Below are positions 5,848 through 5,975 of a stretch of 5,975 nt of DNA, piece after piece; positions within the stretch are counted from its first letter, which is position 1; each line of letters opens with the position of its first letter. Origin of the DNA: Desulfobulbaceae bacterium UBA2775. GTDB taxonomy: Bacteria; Desulfobacterota; Desulfobulbia; Desulfobulbales; Desulfocapsaceae. The position numbers and the translations under genes are program-made. The stretch lies in NCBI GenBank assembly GCA_002352445.1, contig DEIL01000269.1:1656-7630 (forward strand). The letters run 5' to 3'. The notes beneath the pieces are model-generated. The model was not told the DNA's origin. It searched no databases and saw only the letters and a program-made list of their open reading frames with translations.

Positions 5848-5975
5848 GCCGGGCACGGCACGCGTTTTTAAGGGTACGCGTAATATATCATTTTCCCGAT
5901 ATGTTATGCAAGACCCAGCTAGGTCAGGGTGATTTTGTCCTACTTCCTAACTCCTTGGCACTGGTTCAGTTGAAT
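5794..5975 (-). mobile_element. Tail of an upstream integron cassette (partial, gene not visible)
   Basis: Everything right of 5793 belongs to the preceding cassette, ending in the 60-bp attC. The stretch 5848-5975 shows no convincing coding region: on the minus strand all three frames meet a stop within 36 bases of the right edge, and any of these could be the end of the preceding gene. It contains a repeated ACGCGT (5860-5865 and 5876-5881) and an imperfect palindrome at 5881-5906. Confidence 0.6.
5881..5906. repeat. Imperfect palindrome TAATATATC / GATATGTTA
   Basis: Nine-base arms at 5881-5889 and 5898-5906 with one mismatch around an 8-nt A/T-rich centre. It is not GC-rich and has no adjacent T run, so it is not a clear terminator. 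It could be an operator or simply part of the non-coding end of the upstream cassette. Confidence 0.35.

Noticed and set aside
5788..5909. A longer version of the rightmost attC using GCATAAC at 5909-5903 as R''
   Set aside because: The sequence next to that motif does not pair with the L' arm, while the 60-bp version has adjacent paired arms.

Overview
This window is a stretch of an integron gene-cassette array. All genes are on the minus strand, so the array reads from the right edge to the left. Three cassette starts lie inside the window. For each, the 5' core site (GTTGGGC, GTTATAAGC, GTTCGGCCC) is exactly complementary to the inverse core site (R'') at the start of that same cassette's own attC. 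That pairing, together with long imperfect inverted repeats carrying single extrahelical bases, identifies integron attC sites rather than chance palindromes. No integrase gene or attI site is visible. The organism is probably a Gram-negative bacterium of medium GC content, but the species cannot be read from this sequence.

Layout in the direction of reading: (1) positions 5794-5975 are the tail of an upstream cassette whose gene is not visible, ending in a compact attC of about 60 bp. (2) Positions 1183-5793 are one very large cassette of about 4.6 kb. It carries a single intact gene for a 1448-residue protein with an N-terminal NACHT/STAND-type NTPase, a long helical middle part and a C-terminal PD-(D/E)XK nuclease-like domain, which is the general design of an anti-phage sensor-effector protein. 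It ends in an attC of about 130 bp. (3) Positions 676-1182 are a typical small cassette of about 0.5 kb coding for an unrecognised 118-residue protein whose stop codon lies inside R'' of its attC of about 126 bp. (4) Positions 1-675 are a two-gene cassette (DUF4160 then DUF2442, 5 nt apart), a pair that resembles small toxin-antitoxin-like modules. Its attC begins inside the last codons of the DUF2442 gene and runs off the left edge.

How the parts work together: the cassettes are likely independent units gathered by site-specific recombination, not an operon with one function. The main points of interest are that a defence-type giant gene travels as a single cassette several times the usual cassette size, and that it has the nuclease at the C-terminus, whereas the best-known Avs proteins carry it at the N-terminus. 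The attC sites differ from each other in length and sequence, which suggests cassettes of mixed origin.
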